Positions 1 to 6,324 of a stretch of DNA of 7,318 nt are shown here, one piece after another. The first letter of the stretch is position 1, and every line of letters starts with the position of its first letter. The DNA is from JBOHER01 sp050701115 (GTDB taxonomy: Bacteria; Actinomycetota; Actinomycetes; Mycobacteriales; Pseudonocardiaceae). Made by a program: the position numbers and the translations under genes. The stretch is taken from NCBI GenBank assembly GCA_050701115.1, contig JBOHER010000114.1, positions 1-7,318 of the forward strand. Direction: 5' to 3'. Below the pieces are notes generated by a model. The model ran no database searches. It was given only the letters and a program-made list of their open reading frames with translations, and was not told where the DNA came from.

Positions 1-140
1 TGGTAGGACCATCTTCATATACCGGAGTCCTGCGTCTTTTCGTTGCACCGCAACGGTTTCGGCGTGTCGCATGTACCCCCGAGCGTCCGCTACGCGCTGT
101 CAGCACGACCTTGCGCGGAATGGCTCAGTGTGGTGTCTCG
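1..140. other. No recognisable gene; left-edge spacer
   Basis: I found no convincing coding region here. The only local structure is a perfect 6-bp inverted repeat with a 3-base centre at 41-55 (CGTTGC-ACC-GCAACG). It is followed on the plus strand by a short T-containing stretch but has no real U-tract. The segment leads into a decayed transposase fragment and may be more eroded mobile-element DNA, but I cannot identify it. Confidence 0.4.
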
Positions 141-146
141 CAAATG

Positions 147-345
147 GTATGACGGGGGAGTGTCCGACCGGGGAGGGGCAAGGTGTACTGCACGGCGGTG
201 ATGGACGCATACGGTCGTAGGGTTGTGGGCTGGTCGATCACGGAGCATATGCGCACCGAGCTGGTCACCGACGCGCTCGGGATGACAATTCTGCGAAGGG
301 AGCCGGGATCTGGAGGAATTGTACACTCGGACGGTTCGCAGGGCG
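147..345 (+). pseudogene. IS3-family transposase (orfB) internal fragment, decayed
   Basis: From 180 the plus-strand frame reads K-VYCTAVMDAYGRRVVGWSI, then EHMRTELVTDALGM, then IVHSD ending at 332. This is the typical core of the IS3-family OrfB integrase domain (rve/DDE), where HSD holds the second catalytic aspartate. Just upstream, one extra C at 179 breaks the frame: reading 167-178 one frame over gives TGEG, which joins K-VYC as the usual TGEGKVYC. The preceding segment, normally WxTDITEHP with the first catalytic Asp, is eroded. After HSD the expected basic or His residue is missing (HSD-GSQ) and homology ends near 345, so the catalytic Glu region is absent. It is dead as a transposase. 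Family assignment is by recognition, not by a search. Confidence 0.8.
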
Positions 346-386
346 GATTCGAGCGTCGTCGCAACACCTCGACGAGGACGTGTTGG

Positions 387-560
387 GTGGGTCGTCCGCC
401 AGGATGGGTTGGGCAGATGACAGGTCGGGCGCCGATGCCGTCTCCTGGCCGGAGGGTTTCGTCGCGTGAGCAGCGTCGCCAGTTCTGGATTCTGATCGCA
501 CAGGGTTTGTCCAGCGAGCATCGGCGAAGTCGGTGGGCGTGTCATTTGCGACCGGTACGA
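387..560 (+). pseudogene. IS30-family transposase N-terminal fragment, frameshifted
   Basis: The plus-strand frame from 387 reads VGRPPGWVGQMTGRAPMPSP, then GRRVSSREQRRQFWILIAQG, then LSSE up to about 518. This matches the N-terminal region I know from actinobacterial IS30-family transposases (VGQMTGRAPMRSPGRP, then FWxxIAxGxSSE). A frame change near 519-524 restores the match in another frame, with SVGVSFATGT up to about 559, comparable to the GVSPxTGTRWFR helix-turn-helix segment. Sequence resembling IS30 stops at about 560, where the minus-strand orfA fragment begins. The DDE catalytic domain is absent. The call rests on motif memory and is fairly firm for the first 45 residues. Confidence 0.7.
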
Positions 561-562
561 CG

Positions 563-626
563 GCCGCACCTCGGCCACCATCTGCTCCCGCAACTCCAGC
601 GGATACCGGCCAACCCGATCTCCCAT
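563..626 (-). pseudogene. IS3-family orfA 5' end, truncated
   Basis: On the minus strand an ATG at 624-626 begins MGDRVGRYPLELREQMVAEV, which resembles the N-terminus of IS3-type OrfA, the helix-turn-helix protein that binds the element ends (RYPxELRExMVxLVR). The match stops after about 21 codons, where the reading frame enters the antisense of the IS30 fragment. A GGGAG-like ribosome site is not placed well, but the start lies 36 bp from the probable IS terminus, a normal distance for this family. It is the opposite strand to the orfB fragment at 147-345, so the two are not halves of one simple element. Confidence 0.65.
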
Positions 627-647
627 GAGCCGAAATCTCCCAGCCTC

Positions 648-662
648 GGGAGTTTCCGGACA
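648..662 (-). repeat. Probable IS3-type terminal inverted repeat (single end)
   Basis: Read on the minus strand, this site begins TGTCCGGAAACTCCC, a form common at IS3-family ends (5'-TG, then C-rich and G-rich blocks). It lies just upstream of the truncated orfA start. It would put the outer edge of the element at 662/663, 17 bp beyond the stop codon of the permease gene. No matching second end is present in the window. Confidence 0.5.
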
Positions 663-678
663 CGCCGGGAGGCCTCAA

Positions 679-1872
679 TCAGGCGTCGGCGCGCAACGCG
701 GCGATAGGCTCGGTGGTGGCGGCTCGCCACGCGGGATAGGCACCGGCCAGCAGCCCCACCACAGCCCCGAGGGTTGCGGCAGCACCGGGAAGCCACGGCG
801 GCAGCACCGGCGTCCAGGTCTGAATGTACGAGACTCCCACAATCACCAGTATGCCGGTGGAAGCGCCCAGCGCCCCGCCGAGGAGGCCGACGCCGACAGC
901 CTCGACGAGGAATTGAACCGCTATCTGGGTACGGGTGGCGCCGAGGCTACGTCGCAGCCCGATCTCACCGGTGCGTTCGAGCACGGATACGAGAGTGGTA
1001 TTGGCTATCCCCACGGCGCCGATAATCAACGACACCGCGCCCAGTACGAGGAAGAGCGTCTGCACGTCGCTTGCTACGCCGGCCCGGGTGGTTGCTGGCT
1101 CAGGTGACTCCAGGGCGGTGACTCGCGTCGGATCCCGGGGCACCAGCGCGAGCGGCGCCTGGTCGGCGATGAGCCGGGCGGCACCGATGTCGGTCTCCAC
1201 GTGCACGGCGGTCGGCGCGGCGAGCGCAAAGTGCACCTGGGCGGTACCGTCAGGAATGACCACCGCGCTGAGCAGCTCGGGAACACGGGCCACTCCGCTG
1301 AGAACTCCGATCACTGTGTACGGACGATCCTCGATGAAGACTGCTGGCTGCCGGGAGACGTCGGCGATCTGGAGCCGGTCAGCGACGCTGCGTCCGAGCA
1401 CGGCTACGCGGTCGGCACGGTCCGAGTGTCCGACATCGAACCATCGTCCGTTACTCACGGCGCCACGCACCGCACCGAGCAAACCGGGGGATGCCGACAT
1501 GAGCGTGACCGGCGAGTCGCCGGGGGCCAGTGGATCGAAGACCTGAGTAGCACGGACGGTAACGTCATCGAGCTCGGACAGGCTTCCGGCAGCAGCCACC
1601 CCGTTGAGCCGCGCAAGCCGTGCCTCCGCGTCGAACGGGAGTAGGCTTACCGTCTCTTGAGTCTGGGACTCGGTTGGCACGATCACTACCTCGGTGGCGG
1701 CAAGATTGTCGAACCGGCTGACGATCTGCGCGCCCGCGGTGGTGGCCAATCCGACGGTCGCCACCAGTGCCGCGATGCCGAGCAACGTGCCCAACGCTGT
1801 CAGCGCCATCCGGGCCGGCCGGGCCAGCACCGCAGACAGTGCCTCTTCGACCAGGTCACGCAGCACCTGCAT
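679..1872 (-). CDS. MacB/FtsX-type ABC transporter permease
   Basis: A 397-residue membrane subunit of a tripartite ABC exporter. Residues 1-22 are a cytoplasmic lead (RDLVEEALSAVLARPARMAL), then a first membrane segment at about 23-46. An extracytoplasmic MacB_PCD-like domain spans about 50-265, followed by three membrane segments at about 270-296, 320-348 and 361-381. This is the four-helix MacB/FtsX topology. The FtsX core shows ERTGEIGLRRSLGATR at 299-314 (the cytoplasmic coupling region that contacts the ATPase) and the usual terminal YPAWRAATTEPIAALR at 379-394. It is full length and looks intact despite the IS debris 17 bp past its stop. Its ATG overlaps the end of the ATPase gene by 17 nt, with GAGGTG just upstream, so translation is probably coupled. 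In this class the pump moves substrates from the outer face of the membrane by mechanotransmission rather than through a channel. The substrate is unknown. Confidence 0.93.
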   Translation of the reverse strand: MQVLRDLVEEALSAVLARPARMALTALGTLLGIAALVATVGLATTAGAQIVSRFDNLAATEVVIVPTESQTQETVSLLPFDAEARLARLNGVAAAGSLSELDDVTVRATQVFDPLAPGDSPVTLMSASPGLLGAVRGAVSNGRWFDVGHSDRADRVAVLGRSVADRLQIADVSRQPAVFIEDRPYTVIGVLSGVARVPELLSAVVIPDGTAQVHFALAAPTAVHVETDIGAARLIADQAPLALVPRDPTRVTALESPEPATTRAGVASDVQTLFLVLGAVSLIIGAVGIANTTLVSVLERTGEIGLRRSLGATRTQIAVQFLVEAVGVGLLGGALGASTGILVIVGVSYIQTWTPVLPPWLPGAAATLGAVVGLLAGAYPAWRAATTEPIAALRADA

Positions 1873-2542
1873 ACACCTCGGTGACCGCGCCGTCGTGTAT
1901 GTTCAACCGCCTGGCGAACCTGGAGGCCACCATGGAGTCGTGGGTGACGACCACGATCGTCTGCCCATCTCCGTGAAGCTCCTCGAATACCGCGAGCGCC
2001 TCATCGGCGGTGGCCGAGTCGAGGTTGCCGGTCGGCTCGTCAGCGAGAAGCAGGGCAGGGCGAGTCACGAGCGCCCGGGCAATCGCGACCCGCTGCCGCT
2101 CACCACCGGACAGCGTGCTGGGCATTGCATGCGCGCGTCGGCTCAGTCCCACCCGGTCCAGCGCCTCCGCCGCCCGGTCGCACCGGACGCGCCGCTGGGT
2201 GCGACGATACAGTAGCGCGACCGCCACGTTCTCAATCGCTGGCCGATGCGGCATCAGGTGAAAGCCCTGGAAGACAAACCCGATCCGGCTTCCTCGCAGG
2301 CGGGTCCTCTTCGCCTCGGACAGACTGCCGGTGTCGGTGCCGTCCAGCAGATACGAACCGGCAGTCGGCCGATCCAGCAAGCCGAGCAGATGTAGCAAGG
2401 TGGACTTCCCAGAGCCGGAACGGCCCATCACCGCCACCGACTCGCCCATGGCCACCCTCAGGTCGGTAGGCTGGAGCGCGGTCACCGCCGGTGGCCCCGG
2501 ATGCGTTCGTGCAAGGCCGGCGAGCTCCACGACCAGCGTCAT
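1856..2542 (-). CDS. MacB/LolD-type ABC transporter ATP-binding protein
   Basis: A 228-residue nucleotide-binding subunit with every ATPase motif present: Walker A GRSGSGKST at 40-48, Q-loop FQ at 91-92, signature LSGGE at 144-148, Walker B LLLADEP at 164-170, D-loop NLDS at 173-176 and switch histidine H201 in VVVTHD. Length and motif spacing are typical of the LolD/MacB/FtsE subfamily, which pairs with four-helix FtsX-like permeases. The ATG lies inside the stop of the adaptor gene (ATGA, positions 2539-2542), and the 3' end overlaps the permease start by 17 nt, so adaptor, ATPase and permease are one translationally linked unit. It should act as a cytoplasmic dimer that powers the permease encoded downstream. 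It looks functional. Confidence 0.96.
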   Translation of the reverse strand: MTLVVELAGLARTHPGPPAVTALQPTDLRVAMGESVAVMGRSGSGKSTLLHLLGLLDRPTAGSYLLDGTDTGSLSEAKRTRLRGSRIGFVFQGFHLMPHRPAIENVAVALLYRRTQRRVRCDRAAEALDRVGLSRRAHAMPSTLSGGERQRVAIARALVTRPALLLADEPTGNLDSATADEALAVFEELHGDGQTIVVVTHDSMVASRFARRLNIHDGAVTEVYAGAA

Positions 2543-4083
2543 CGCTGGCTTCCCACGACCACCAGGTCGCCCGCGGCCAGAGCTCCATCGACCGGCGACA
2601 CCTCCGCAAGTCCCCCGGCGGCAAGCCCGACCACGACCGCTACCTCCTCGAACCGGTCACCGCGATCTGCTCGGACACGCGTGGCGCCGGCAGCGTCCGT
2701 GACCAACGCAGCCAGCGGCACCGCCAGCACCTCGCCATTCGTGGACTCGATCGGGATCGTTACGCGCATGTTCAACCCGGCCAGCTCGGCCGGGTCTCCG
2801 CCGTCGGGCGTGACGACAACCGGATACCGGCCAGCCGAAGCGCCGTCGGTGCCTGGCGAATCCGCCACCGATGTCACCGTGCCAATGAGGTCCACACCGG
2901 ATGGACTATCGTCCAACCGGACCTCCTGGCCGACATCGATCAGGCCCGCCTCCTCACGCGACAACTCGACCGTCGCTCGCAGCTCCGCCCCGGTCAGACT
3001 CATCACTGGACCGGACAGCACATCGCCGAGCGATACGCTCACCTGATCAACCCGCCGCGGCAACGACGGCGCGAACACCACCTCCCCACGTGGCACACGC
3101 GCGCCGGCTGCCTCCTCGAGCCGCGCGAGCGTCCGTTCTGCCGCACCGAGGTCGTCCTCCGTCTCCTCCACCGCGTGTGCCTCCCCCTCAGCGTCGGACG
3201 GCGCGGTCAGCTCATCCAGCTGAGCCTGTGCGATCTCCAGCCGGTTTTCGGCCGCGACCATGCCTTCCTCCAACTCGGCAATCGCCGCCGCTTCAGCCCC
3301 TTCTGCGACTGCCCGATCACGTGCCGTCACAGCGTGCTCGTAGGCGAGCCGCGCTTCCTCGACCGCGCCCTCCGCCGCGAGTACCACCGACGGCGGCAGC
3401 GGGGCGAGAGCTTCCTCTAGCGCGTCCTCCGCCGCGCGGTGCGCGTCCTCCGCCGCATCCACCGCCTCGCGAGCGGCCAACAATTGCTGCTCCTGTTCTG
3501 GTGGTGGCCCTACCGGCTCGTAACCCACTGATTCATACAGCCGCCGCATCGCTGCTGCCGTGCGTCCGTTGTACGCGCTGTCGGGTCGGCCGCTGAAATG
3601 ACCTAGCCGCGCCAGCGCCTCCTCCAGCTGCTGAATGTCGTTGCCGGACAAACCTGGGCGCAAGGCGCGGTACATCGGAAGCCCGCCACCTAGCAGGAAC
3701 ACCGGGCGCCCGGACACCTCGATCGCCACGTCGCCCTCGTCGAGCTCGTCACCGGCGTGGGGGATCAGGCCGGTGACAACCGGTGCGTCGCCGGCACCAT
3801 CGCCGAGATCGACCACAACCTCCACGTCGATCGCCTGCGCAAACCGGAGGTCCCCACGTGTAACGATCGACGACTCTAGCACCTGCAGTTCCACCGGCAC
3901 GGTGATCGGTACCGCCTGCGGCGCCGACGCATTCCGGGCCGCCTCGTCGGGTGACTGGATCGTGCGGCCCGCCCCCCAGCCGATGGCGGCGAACACCAAT
4001 GCTAGCGTCACCACCAGGGCGAGGGTCCGCCGGCGCTTGGCCAAGGCTCGCGCACCGTGGCTGTCGTCGGTCACCGCGGTCAC
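2539..4083 (-). CDS. HlyD/MacA-like adaptor with peptidoglycan-binding domain
   Basis: Numbering is from GTG at 4083 (514 residues). GTG at 4074 is an equal or better start, since GGTGGTGGG sits just upstream of it. The open frame extends to 4506, but that part runs antisense-like through the lipoprotein gene and lacks family character. Order: short basic lead (AKRRR, 15-19); one membrane anchor at about 20-38; barrel or lipoyl-like half around 60-130; a peptidoglycan-binding PG_binding_1-like segment at about 137-188 (LRPGLSGNDIQQLEEALARL, then the YNGRTAAAMRRLY helix); a long Ala/Glu-rich coiled coil at about 196-327; then the returning lipoyl and beta-barrel domains at about 330-514. It should link the membrane pump to the wall in place of the outer-membrane contact of Gram-negative MacA. 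The gene lies 119 bp after the lipoprotein and overlaps the ATPase by 4 nt. Confidence 0.88.
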   Translation of the reverse strand: MTAVTDDSHGARALAKRRRTLALVVTLALVFAAIGWGAGRTIQSPDEAARNASAPQAVPITVPVELQVLESSIVTRGDLRFAQAIDVEVVVDLGDGAGDAPVVTGLIPHAGDELDEGDVAIEVSGRPVFLLGGGLPMYRALRPGLSGNDIQQLEEALARLGHFSGRPDSAYNGRTAAAMRRLYESVGYEPVGPPPEQEQQLLAAREAVDAAEDAHRAAEDALEEALAPLPPSVVLAAEGAVEEARLAYEHAVTARDRAVAEGAEAAAIAELEEGMVAAENRLEIAQAQLDELTAPSDAEGEAHAVEETEDDLGAAERTLARLEEAAGARVPRGEVVFAPSLPRRVDQVSVSLGDVLSGPVMSLTGAELRATVELSREEAGLIDVGQEVRLDDSPSGVDLIGTVTSVADSPGTDGASAGRYPVVVTPDGGDPAELAGLNMRVTIPIESTNGEVLAVPLAALVTDAAGATRVRADRGDRFEEVAVVVGLAAGGLAEVSPVDGALAAGDLVVVGSQR

Positions 4084-4202
4084 CCACCACCATTGCTGAA
4101 TACGGACCAGCCACTCCAGGCATGACCCGGAAGCACATCTGCTCGCGCCGCCATGGCCGCGCAGCGGAGTTGGTCGAGCCCGCGAGGACAACCGCCCACG
4201 CC

Positions 4203-5090
4203 CTACCCCCGTCCGTTGAGCAACTCGTCGAGATACTCCCGATACACCGCGTCCTGCAGCCGAAGATAGTCCTCGGAGCATTCGAAGTTCGCGACGGCGA
4301 CCGTGATCTCGGATTGCTGGATCTCGGCGAGCTCCGTCACCTCCGCTGGCGTCAAGACGTCCTCGACCCGCACGGTGGCTGGGTCGTGCCCCTGGCTCAC
4401 CAGCTTGTCCCGGCCCTGCTGGAACCGCTGGGCGAATGGCATCGTACGATCGGCGATCTCGCCGCTCAGCTCGTCGCCTCCCTCGAATCCTTGCTCCGCC
4501 ATGCATCTCAGGGCCTCATCCCGTGCCTCACGGACGCGGGGATCCTGGAACATCAGGTCCAACGCCTCATCCTGCATGGCGGCCACAGCCGGTGGGAGGT
4601 AGGCCCGCCCCGTGTCCGGCGGCAGCCCGACAGCCGACGTGACCAGGAGCTCGCACTCGAGCATGGTCGAGTCATATGACCGGCGGGCACTCTCCGATAA
4701 GGCATCGCGGACGCCGTCGTTGGGATCCGAGGTGGCCGGCACCGGCGGTGCGTAGTCGATCAGTGTGGAGATTCCAAACCCGTACGCGCGCACGAACTCC
4801 TCATCCGACAGCCCGAGCGCCACCTGCGGAGACGCTGGCGACTGATAGGGCACGTACTCGAACCCGGCCTCACGCATGCACTCGGCGATGATCTCGTTGC
4901 GCCGCATGTCGTATGCTTCCTGCTCGGACGCGCGCGTGCCGGTCTCCGTCTCCGGCGTCTCCAGCAGGCTATCCGCCAACGGCGACGACACCGCGGACGG
5001 CGGTCGCTGCGGCGAGGGTGTGGTCGTCGGGGAGCAGGCGCTGAGCAGCGCCAATCCCGCGACAGTCACTACTCGAACTGGTCGCCGCAT
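4203..5090 (-). CDS. Secreted lipoprotein, unknown function, exporter operon
   Basis: A 295-residue protein starting MRRPVRVVTVAGLALLSACS. This is a lipoprotein signal with lipobox LSAC and lipidated Cys19, followed by a Thr/Ser/Pro-rich linker to about 50. The start is supported by GAGGGG, 7 nt upstream of the ATG. The mature part is acidic and mostly helical. It has four further cysteines (71, 146, 196, 271) and two related motifs, ECMREAGFEY at 70-79 and RCMAEQGFEG at 195-204, suggesting two similar half-domains that may each form a disulfide. I know this CM-x3-GF pattern only from unnamed actinobacterial proteins. It should be anchored on the outer face of the membrane. It is first in line before adaptor, ATPase and permease, on the same strand, so a role as surface partner, substrate receptor or resistance protein of the pump is reasonable but inferred. 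It begins 64 bp after the six-cysteine gene at 5155-5631. Confidence 0.85.
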   Translation of the reverse strand: MRRPVRVVTVAGLALLSACSPTTTPSPQRPPSAVSSPLADSLLETPETETGTRASEQEAYDMRRNEIIAECMREAGFEYVPYQSPASPQVALGLSDEEFVRAYGFGISTLIDYAPPVPATSDPNDGVRDALSESARRSYDSTMLECELLVTSAVGLPPDTGRAYLPPAVAAMQDEALDLMFQDPRVREARDEALRCMAEQGFEGGDELSGEIADRTMPFAQRFQQGRDKLVSQGHDPATVRVEDVLTPAEVTELAEIQQSEITVAVANFECSEDYLRLQDAVYREYLDELLNGRG

Positions 5091-5154
5091 GGCACACCCC
5101 TCGCTGACGCGCTTCGCCTACCGGCACACGCGCTCATCGTCCTGACCGCTCGGT

Positions 5155-5631
5155 TCAGTATCCTGACACCGGGCCCTTCACATAGCCTCCGCCAGTGGAG
5201 CAGTTCCATGAGCCGCAGAGATCGAAGTCAGCGTCCGAGTTTCCTTGCTGGTCCCATGCGGTGTAGTTGTTCCACGTGTTGTAGCTGCAGTCCTGCCCGA
5301 CGACCGACGGGCTGGGGTCATGCCAAATGGCGTAGGCGCAGCGGCCATCCATGTCACGAGCATCCATGAGCCGGCCGAGGTAGGTGCTGTCACCATCACA
5401 GGTGCTCGCGTTGCCGCTCCGGGTATCCTCACGGGCCCGCAGGACACCTCCTTCGTTGGTAGATATGGAGACACGGAAGCCCTTGCCCAAGCAGATCGCT
5501 TGGGCCGGCGTCGCGGTAGTCGCGATCGTCAGCGCCGATGGAACGGCGAAGATCAGCGCTACCAGAGCGGCGCTCCAGTAACGTCGCCCCGGTCGCCTGA
5601 AAGCTGAGATAGAGTCGGATCTTCTGATCAT
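5155..5631 (-). CDS. Small secreted six-cysteine protein, copy A
   Basis: A 158-residue protein that I do not recognise. It has a long twin-Arg-free signal peptide: basic residues to 17, hydrophobic core about 20-40, and likely cleavage after AQA at 45. The mature part is 113 residues. Cysteines lie at 47, 78, 98, 115, 139 and 144, an even number suited to three disulfides. The core is polar and aromatic-rich (CDGDSTYLGRLMDARD, HDPSPSVVGQDC, NTWNNYTAWDQQGNSD). The start at 5631 is fixed by AGAGGGAG five bases upstream; the frame is open to 5988, but that extension lies antisense-free in the tail of copy B and has no signal sequence. The core from about residue 64 to 146 differs from copy B at one residue only. 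The lipoprotein gene starts 64 bp downstream without a strong terminator between, so cotranscription is possible. Function is unknown; an extracellular structural, inhibitory or toxin-like role is equally open. Confidence 0.82.
   Translation of the reverse strand: MIRRSDSISAFRRPGRRYWSAALVALIFAVPSALTIATTATPAQAICLGKGFRVSISTNEGGVLRAREDTRSGNASTCDGDSTYLGRLMDARDMDGRCAYAIWHDPSPSVVGQDCSYNTWNNYTAWDQQGNSDADFDLCGSWNCSTGGGYVKGPVSGY
5201..5436. repeat. Near-identical block, copy A (pairs with 5899-6134)
   Basis: This stretch of copy A aligns without gaps to 5899-6134 of copy B at an offset of 698. By eye I count six differences (5221, 5230, 5236, 5290, 5326, 5330), and the last 106 bp (5331-5436) are identical. 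Five differences are silent; the one at 5330 changes Ala to Val. Similarity falls sharply on both sides, though both sides are still coding sequence. Confidence 0.9.
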
Positions 5632-5636
5632 CACTA

Positions 5637-5644
5637 CTCCCTCT
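5637..5644 (-). promoter_or_regulatory. Ribosome-binding site of copy A
   Basis: The minus strand reads AGAGGGAG, then 5 nt, then the ATG at 5629-5631. This is a good Shine-Dalgarno match and rules against the longer open frame as the true start. Confidence 0.7.
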
Positions 5645-5727
5645 TTGTGTGGATTACTCCGTAGACTGATGCCGTCGCTAACCCGGCTGGTCAACTGCGT
5701 GCTCGGCGCGTAGAGTGCGGTCGGACC

Positions 5728-5814
5728 ACCGGGACCAGGGGTCAGAAGTTGCCTGTGACCTACGAAACAGGTGGGTTCCGATTTCCTCCTGCGACCGGGA
5801 CCAACCGGGATCAG
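5728..5814. repeat. Imperfect direct repeats upstream of copy A
   Basis: On the minus strand CTGACCCC-TGGTCCCGGT (5728-5745) recurs as CTGATCCCGGT-TGGTCCCGGT (5794-5814), sharing a 10-base core 66 bp apart. Both lie in the 221-bp gap between the two six-cysteine genes, 100-185 bp upstream of the copy A start. They could be binding sites for a regulator or a mere local duplication. No convincing -35/-10 pair could be placed; TTGACC closer to the gene lacks a good -10 partner. Confidence 0.4.
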
Positions 5815-5852
5815 CACCCGGGGCAATCGCCGAACCTTGCCGTTGTCGATGT

Positions 5853-6320
5853 TCAGTAACCCCGCACACTGTCCCGGAAGTAGCCACCTGCGGTTGAACA
5901 GTTCCATGAGCCGCAGAGGTCGAAGTCTGCGTCGGAGTTTCCTTGCTGGTCCCATGCGGTGTAGTTGTTCCACGTGTTGTAGCTGCAATCCTGCCCGACG
6001 ACCGACGGGCTGGGGTCATGCCAGATGACGTAGGCGCAGCGGCCATCCATGTCACGAGCATCCATGAGCCGGCCGAGGTAGGTGCTGTCACCATCACAGG
6101 TGCTCGCGTTGCCGCTCCGGGTATCCTCACGGGCACGGAGGAGACCACCCTCCTTTTGCGCGACTGCTCCAGCCACTCCCCGCCCCGCGCAAACGGCGTG
6201 CGCCGGTGTCGCAACCGCCAGCGTCGTGACCGTCGAGGACGCGATGAGAACCAACACGGCCAGCGCGGCGCGCGCCCTCGCCCCGATCATCGATGCAACG
6301 GGGGACTTGAATCCTGCCAT
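5853..6320 (-). CDS. Small secreted six-cysteine protein, copy B
   Basis: A 155-residue paralogue of copy A, also unrecognised. The N-terminus MAGFKSPVASMIGARARAAL has basic residues, followed by a hydrophobic core at about 19-36 and likely cleavage after AHA at 42. This again gives a 113-residue mature protein. Cysteines lie at 44, 75, 95, 112, 136 and 141, in exact register with copy A. The first 18 mature residues and the C-terminal tail (YFRDSVRGY against YVKGPVSGY) differ clearly, while the central 83 residues differ at one position (Val99 for Ala). The start is chosen for the very strong ribosome site AGGAGGAGGAG 4 nt upstream; the frame is open to 6386, but that extension would run through this site. 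It lies 221 bp upstream of copy A on the same strand. The mature domain is under strong constraint, homogenisation or both. Confidence 0.85.
   Translation of the reverse strand: MAGFKSPVASMIGARARAALAVLVLIASSTVTTLAVATPAHAVCAGRGVAGAVAQKEGGLLRAREDTRSGNASTCDGDSTYLGRLMDARDMDGRCAYVIWHDPSPSVVGQDCSYNTWNNYTAWDQQGNSDADFDLCGSWNCSTAGGYFRDSVRGY
5899..6134. repeat. Near-identical block, copy B (pairs with 5201-5436)
   Basis: This is the partner of the block in copy A, a direct repeat inside two paralogous genes. It encodes the central mature domain, from the LRARED motif to the NCST motif, holding five of the six cysteines. The equal block length and sharp edges inside coding sequence suggest recent conversion rather than a simple whole-gene duplication. 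Confidence 0.9.
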
Positions 6321-6324
6321 TCGG

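Larger units (their letters stand above)
144..662. mobile_element. Mosaic of decayed insertion-sequence fragments
   Basis: Three transposase-like pieces of different family or orientation are packed into about 520 bp: IS3-type orfB (+), IS30-type N-terminus (+) and the start of an IS3-type orfA (-). Each is truncated, and two carry visible frameshifts. This fits repeated insertion into older insertions followed by decay. No complete element, no paired terminal repeats and no target duplication can be seen, so nothing here should be able to transpose by itself. Confidence 0.75.

Noticed and set aside
90..626. Minus-strand 178-residue open frame as one gene
   Set aside because: Only the first 21 codons look like OrfA; the rest is antisense to the IS30 and IS3 relics on the plus strand.
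183..707. Plus-strand 174-residue open frame as one intact gene
   Set aside because: It joins an IS3 orfB fragment to an IS30 fragment and then to non-homologous sequence; both halves are truncated.
2491..3596. Long plus-strand open frames opposite the adaptor gene
   Set aside because: Pro/Arg/His-rich shadow frames typical of GC-rich antisense; the minus-strand frame carries clear domains.
4145..4162. Near-palindrome GCGCCGCCATGGCCGCGC between lipoprotein and adaptor genes
   Set aside because: It has one mismatch, no loop beyond CATG and no U-tract; such GC palindromes are common by chance in this kind of DNA.
4084..4506. N-terminal extension of the adaptor to 655 residues
   Set aside because: It overlaps the lipoprotein gene in another frame, is Arg/Gly-rich like a shadow frame, and would place the membrane anchor about 160 residues into the protein.
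5142..5158. Stem-loop at the stop codon of copy A as a terminator
   Set aside because: The stem has a bulge, a tiny loop and no U-tract, so it is too weak to call.
5632..5988. Frame of copy A is open for a further 119 codons upstream, giving a possible 277-residue protein
   Set aside because: The extension runs through the intergenic gap and the end of copy B in another frame, would put the signal peptide internally, and ignores the good ribosome site before 5631.
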